This document shows positions 1-64,000 of a stretch of DNA of 64,000 nucleotides, piece by piece. The notes below the pieces were generated by a model. It had not been told where the DNA came from. It ran no database searches and worked only from the letters and a program-made list of their open reading frames with translations. How positions within the stretch are numbered: position 1 is the first letter of the stretch; the number at the start of each line of letters is the position of its first letter. The stretch lies in contig JANJXV010000190.1 in assembly GCA_024803745.1 (NCBI GenBank), positions 801,001 to 865,000 on the forward strand, in the 5' to 3' direction. Both the position numbers and the translations under genes were made by a program. This DNA is from Megascapheus bottae (Eukaryota > Chordata > Mammalia > Rodentia > Geomyidae).

Positions 1-60297
<60,297 letters not shown>

Positions 60298-60445
60298 GGC
60301 TTCCAGAGGGCGAGCAGGTGGGGAACGGGACTCCTGGCCGGGTGCCTGCTCTCTACTTGCCGCCTCTCTGGGACAGGGACATTTCACAGGCTCCGGAACT
60401 TGAAAGTCAGTTCCCTGAAGTTTATGGAGCAGGAGCGCTCTCTCG

Positions 60446-60450
<5 letters not shown>

Positions 60451-60481
<31 letters not shown>

Positions 60482-60560
60482 TCCCTCTCCCTCTCCCTCT
60501 CCCTCTCCCTCTCTCTCTCCTTCTCTCCCTCCTTTCTCCCTCCCTCCCTCTCTCTCCACC
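60451..60560 (-). repeat. (GA)n tract in the presumed ADGRD1 5' UTR or promoter
   Basis: The plus strand is CT-rich: TC repeats, then CTCCCT repeats. On the ADGRD1 sense strand it is purine-only, about 155 bp upstream of the ATG. Confidence 0.93.
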
Positions 60561-60804
60561 CAACAGGCAGTGGAATGCGGGGAGCCAGGCCAGCTCTGGA
60601 CTGAGAAGGCACCCACAAAGCTGCACACTGCCCCCCACCCGCCTGCCCCGGGAGGGACCGCGGTCAGGGCTGTCCAGGGACAGGAGGGAAGCGGGAAGCT
60701 GAGCCGGTGGCTCCCCACTGTCCAGCCAGCTGCCCCTCTGCCTGTGCCTCGGCTCTGTGTGGGGAGGGAGTGATGTCAGCTCCACCAAACTCTGTCCTCC
60801 TCTT

Positions 60805-60812
60805 TATTTATA
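60805..60812 (-). promoter_or_regulatory. TATA-like box upstream of ADGRD1 exon 1
   Basis: The minus strand reads TATAAATA about 510 bp upstream of the ADGRD1 ATG. If used, transcription would begin near 60775-60780 and the 5' UTR would include the (GA)n tract at 60451-60560. The surrounding sequence is not CpG-rich, which suits a TATA-type tissue-restricted promoter. Position relative to a true start site is unknown; this is inference from motif and location. Confidence 0.35.
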
Positions 60813-61017
60813 TCCGGTCCCTGCTGGGTTCCTGGGTCCTAACTCCAGCCCGTTAGAATAAGCACAGCCCTTCCCATGGCCAGATGGGTGTAGAGATGGG
60901 ACGGGGCTGGGGCTGTGTTCAGGCAGTGGGGGGACACCGTGAGTGTGAGGGGTGGGTGTGAGCGGGGTGTAAGTGGGTTGTGGGGTGAGTGTGAGTTACA
61001 CATTACAGATACCTCCT

Positions 61018-61395
61018 TCCGAGCGCCGGTGACTCACGCCTGTAATCCTAGCAACCCAAAGAGGATGAAGGTTCAAAGCCAGCTCGGGCAGATAACTGCA
61101 AGAGTCTTTTCTCCAGTTAACCAGCCAAAGGCCAGAAATGGAGCTGTGGCCCAAGTGGTAGAGCACCAAACAACAAAAAAAGCAAGAGTGCAAGATCAGC
61201 GGGGCGTCCGTGACTCACCTACAATCCTAGCTTCTGAGATTGCCCTCCAAAGCCAGCCCAAGCAAGAAAGGCCTTGTAAGACTCACCTCCAGTGAAGCGC
61301 CCTGAACCAGGAGGGGCACTGGGGCTCAAGGTGGTCGAGCTCAAGAGCAGAAGAGCTCCAGGAGGGAGCCCGGGCCTTGAGGTCAAGCCCCACGA
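61018..61395 (+). mobile_element. Two adjacent composite SINEs
   Basis: The first copy (61018-61190) has 'GGTGACTCACGCCTGTAATC' and 'TGGCCCAAGTGGTAGAGCAC'. The second (61198-61395) has 'GTGACTCACCTACAATCCTA', 'CTCCAGTGAAGCGCCCTGAA' and 'GAGGTCAAGCCCCACGACCA'. They lie in the 5' flank of ADGRD1. Confidence 0.8.
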
Positions 61396-63435
61396 CCAAC
61401 AGCAACACAAAGCTATCTCCCCACCATGAACAAACACCAAAGACAGCAAAAGCACAGGCTCCGCTGAGACTCCGGTCTCACTGGAGCCAGCAGGAGTCAG
61501 GCAACACGGGGCAGAAAGGCAGGCGACAAGCCAGCAATGCCAGCCCTGGAGTCCCACTCCCCGCCTCGCCACACCAGTCCTAGGTCAGACTCCAGCCAGC
61601 CGTGCCTCAGTTTACACAAGGACAGGGGTTTATCCAACCTACTCCACTACACACACGAACGTGCACATGTGCACACACACACACAATGGTCACCACCACC
61701 AGCTTGGCCCTGGATGCAGACAGCCAGCGCACCCTCCCTGCTTCTCCCTGCTCCTCCCTGCTCCTCCCCCACCGCCCCACTCCTCCCCAGTCCTCCCCAG
61801 TCCTCTCCTCTCTGCTGCTCTCTCCTCTGTCGAGCAAATCAAGCAGGTGAAATTCTTCACCTCTGGAATGGGGACGGTGCCCACTCTTGAGAGAGGCGAC
61901 GAGAAAGACGGACACGTAAGGCTCTTTGCAAAGTGCTCAGAAAAAGGGCCACACCCAAAAAATGTTAGCATGAGCCTCACTGTCTTAGAAAATGACACTC
62001 AGTAAACACTGCATAAAGTTACCACCTCAGCTGCCCCGACTTTAAATGGGAATCAGGAATCTGAGTCCAGTCGACTTCCTAAAGAGGGTAAGAAAGTCTG
62101 CCTGGAAGGGAAGAGGACGCCAAGCCCAAGGTGACTACTGAATGTGGGCCTCTGCCTGTCGGCCTCTGGTTTAATCTCTCCGACCCCAGCCCCTCCCCCG
62201 CCCAGCTGGAGGCTCGGGCGCCCGTCCTACCCTCCGCCTCGTGCCTGGCGGGGTGCCAGGGCCTTTCCCTCTGCATCTTGTCCATTCCCACCCACACTCT
62301 CCTTGCCCAGCGGCGCCCAGGGAGGGGCCGCAGGCCAACTGCTCTTAGCTGGCTCCAAACTTCAGCAGAATAAAACAAATGGTTCAACACGGAGACCTTT
62401 CCCATTTCCAGGACAGCACAAAAGAAAAGAAAGCACGCGTGAGGCAGGGGAAGTGTGCGATGGGGAGGCTTAAGACGGCGTGTACGTCGTCCTGCAGGCT
62501 CCAAGGCGCCGTACTCCCGGCCCGAGTGCCGGGACTACAGACAGGTGCAACTACCCTCGGCGGGGGCGGGGGGATGAAAGGGTTTTCTTGTCATCAGAAG
62601 TTGGAAGGTTCTCTGTCCAGTCATGGCCCTGGCCTCCTCCCCACAGGTGCTCGGTGAGTCCTCCTCAGTCCTCCCTTTGCTGAGGTCTCTGCCCGTCAGG
62701 CTGCCAGCTCTCCAGAGCTCCATCCTGGCTAAGGATGGCGCAGAGGCCATCCAGGCAGCCATGGCTCGCTCCAAACAGAAGTCACAGCACACAGTAGACA
62801 GATGCAGGCCTGGGCTCAAGGTCCAGCCTGGGTTTGGCCCTGTTTGTTTCCACAGCAACGCGGACAGTGTCTGCACAATCTGTGTCTCCCACTCACTGCA
62901 AAAGTAGAACAGGCACGCAACCAAAATCAGAAGGAAACCTTCACACTGATTGCTGGGCCATTCCTGGGATTAAAAATGGCACCGCCCTTGGTGGGATCAC
63001 GGATGGATGGGAATCAAGTCGGCTGCCCTGAAGAGAGACAACTGAGAGAGATCGGAGCCCCCAAACCAGGAGCCAACAGCCTGCTGTGGGGGGCCAGCCG
63101 GGCCCAGGAGAGAGGGGGGACTGTGGCTGCCATCTAGACAGGCAGACAGGCAGATGCTAGCTGCTGGCTCTGCGCCTCCGGAGAGCCCTGACCCCCAGTA
63201 ACAGAGCAGAAGATGAGCAAAGGGTGCCCGAGAAATGAGGGCGTCACAGATGTTTACGGATACCCCACCCAACAACGGCAGAATGACGGGAAACCCGACC
63301 AAGAGAAAGCAGAGCTCAGCCATAGAATGAAATGTAATCAGTATGAAAGAAGGGCAGCCCTACAACACTTGCCCTCCAGTACTGTAAATCAGCAACAGAA
63401 GAATTGCAAACATGCAATAGCTCAGTGAAGACACA
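61396..63435. other. Upstream flank of ADGRD1, no gene recognised
   Basis: Ordinary mixed sequence with a (CA)n at 61670-61684 and TCCTCCC-rich stretches at 61740-61820. A weak B1-like fragment may lie at 62490-62555 ('GTGCCGGGACTACAGACAGG'). No exon with convincing splice sites or homology was found on either strand. Confidence 0.7.
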
Positions 63436-63439
63436 ATAG

Positions 63440-63615
63440 ATAATACGTACACTCGGTTAAAAACACGTTACATATCAAATGTCATGGAAGCACAGCTAAC
63501 ACGATGTTCAGAGGAAAATTTATAGCACGGCTATTAGAGGAGGAGAAACACGGTGAGCCAATCACTTAAGAGTCGAGAGAAAGAGCAGAATAATCCCAAA
63601 GCAAGCACAGCAGCT
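63440..63615 (+). mobile_element. LINE-1 ORF2 fragment
   Basis: 'GATGTTCAGAGGAAAATTTA' + 'TAGCACGGCTATTAGAGGAG' and 'AAGAGCAGAATAATCCCAAA' + 'GCAAGCA' follow the conserved L1 ORF2 stretch between endonuclease and reverse transcriptase. It is frameshifted and inactive. Confidence 0.75.
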
Positions 63616-63689
63616 GCCACTTCTGGGCAGAGGAATCACTGCTGAAGTGAAGGCAGAGCTCCTCAGGGAGGAGGGAGCGCTCGCCTCCC

Positions 63690-63800
63690 TCCCTCCCACC
63701 CTCCCTCCTGGAGACTCCTCTCCTCCCTCCCGCAGATGCCCTCCCTCCCTCCCTCCCTTCCTCCCTCCCTCCCTCCCTTCCTCCCTCCCTCCCTCCCCCA
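63690..63800. repeat. (CCCT)n polypyrimidine tract
   Basis: CCCT and CTTCC tetramer repeats with a short non-repetitive break at 63710-63735. The minus strand is purine-only. Confidence 0.93.
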
Positions 63801-63859
63801 GACACTTGTGCAACTTCACAGCCTTATCATCTTTTCCTCTGTGTTTTCCAACCAAGCTG

Positions 63860-64000
63860 AGTTCCCAGCTGGCCTCCCTCCCCAGCTGGCCTCCCTCCCC
63901 AGCTGGCCCTCCCTCCCCAGCTGGCCTCCCTCCCCAGCTGGCCCTCCCTCCCCAGCTGGCTCTCCCTCCCCAGCTGGCCCTCCCTCCCCAGCTGGTCTCC
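63860..64000. repeat. 16-18-bp minisatellite running off the window
   Basis: About eight units of CCCTCCCCAGCTGGC with or without an extra CT. It continues to the last base, so its true size is unknown. Confidence 0.93.

Noticed and set aside
60298..60618. In-frame N-terminal extension of ADGRD1 through the (GA)n tract
   Set aside because: The open frame has no ATG and consists mostly of Arg-Glu repeats. The ATG at 60297 directly precedes a typical signal peptide.

Overview
The window is nuclear DNA from a mammal. It has short exons with GT/AG splice sites, long introns, tRNA- and 7SL-like SINEs, LINE-1 and MIR remnants, (CA)n/(GA)n tracts, a CpG island and many minisatellites. The SINEs join a B1-like left part ('CTACTCAGGAGGCTGAGATC', 'GGTTCAAAGCCAGCC') to an ID/tRNA-like part ('TGGCTCAAGTGGTAGAG') and a 'CAGGGACAGCGCCCAGGCCC' tail. 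From memory this layout is typical of castorimorph rodents, most likely the kangaroo-rat/pocket-mouse group. That placement is an inference.

Only one protein-coding gene is supported: the 5' part of ADGRD1 (GPR133), an adhesion G-protein-coupled receptor, on the minus strand. Fifteen consecutive exons were located by matching the translation to the known receptor, and every junction was checked for splice signal and phase. They run from the initiator ATG at 60297 down to the GPS exon at 444-567. Together they encode 555 residues with no stop or frameshift: signal peptide (exons 1-2), pentraxin/laminin-G-like domain (exons 3-6), a short linker (exon 7) and the GAIN domain with the autoproteolysis site HL|T (exons 8-15). 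The seven-transmembrane exons would lie beyond position 1 and are not in the window.

Layout in direction of transcription (right to left): 60.3-64 kb upstream flank with a TATA-like box, SINEs, a LINE-1 ORF2 remnant and CCCT-rich repeats; 60.1-60.3 kb exons 1-2, separated by an 83-bp intron; 54.2 kb exon 3; 50.9 kb exon 4; intron 4 with a ~2.9-kb 53-bp satellite, an intragenic CpG island and a SINE-derived minisatellite; 41.7 kb exon 5; intron 5 with a 5.1-kb GA/GAT-rich minisatellite; 33.7 kb exon 6; exons 7-13 between 30.5 and 22.4 kb; intron 13 (18.6 kb) with several GC-rich minisatellites and a ~330-bp GA tract; exon 14 at 3.7 kb; exon 15 at 0.5 kb.

The unusual part is non-coding: about a dozen independent tandem arrays inside one gene. 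One of them keeps two sense-strand frames open for kilobases because all its length variation is in triplets. Another appears to have been amplified from the inside of a SINE. No bacterial-type system, CRISPR array or structural RNA gene was found.
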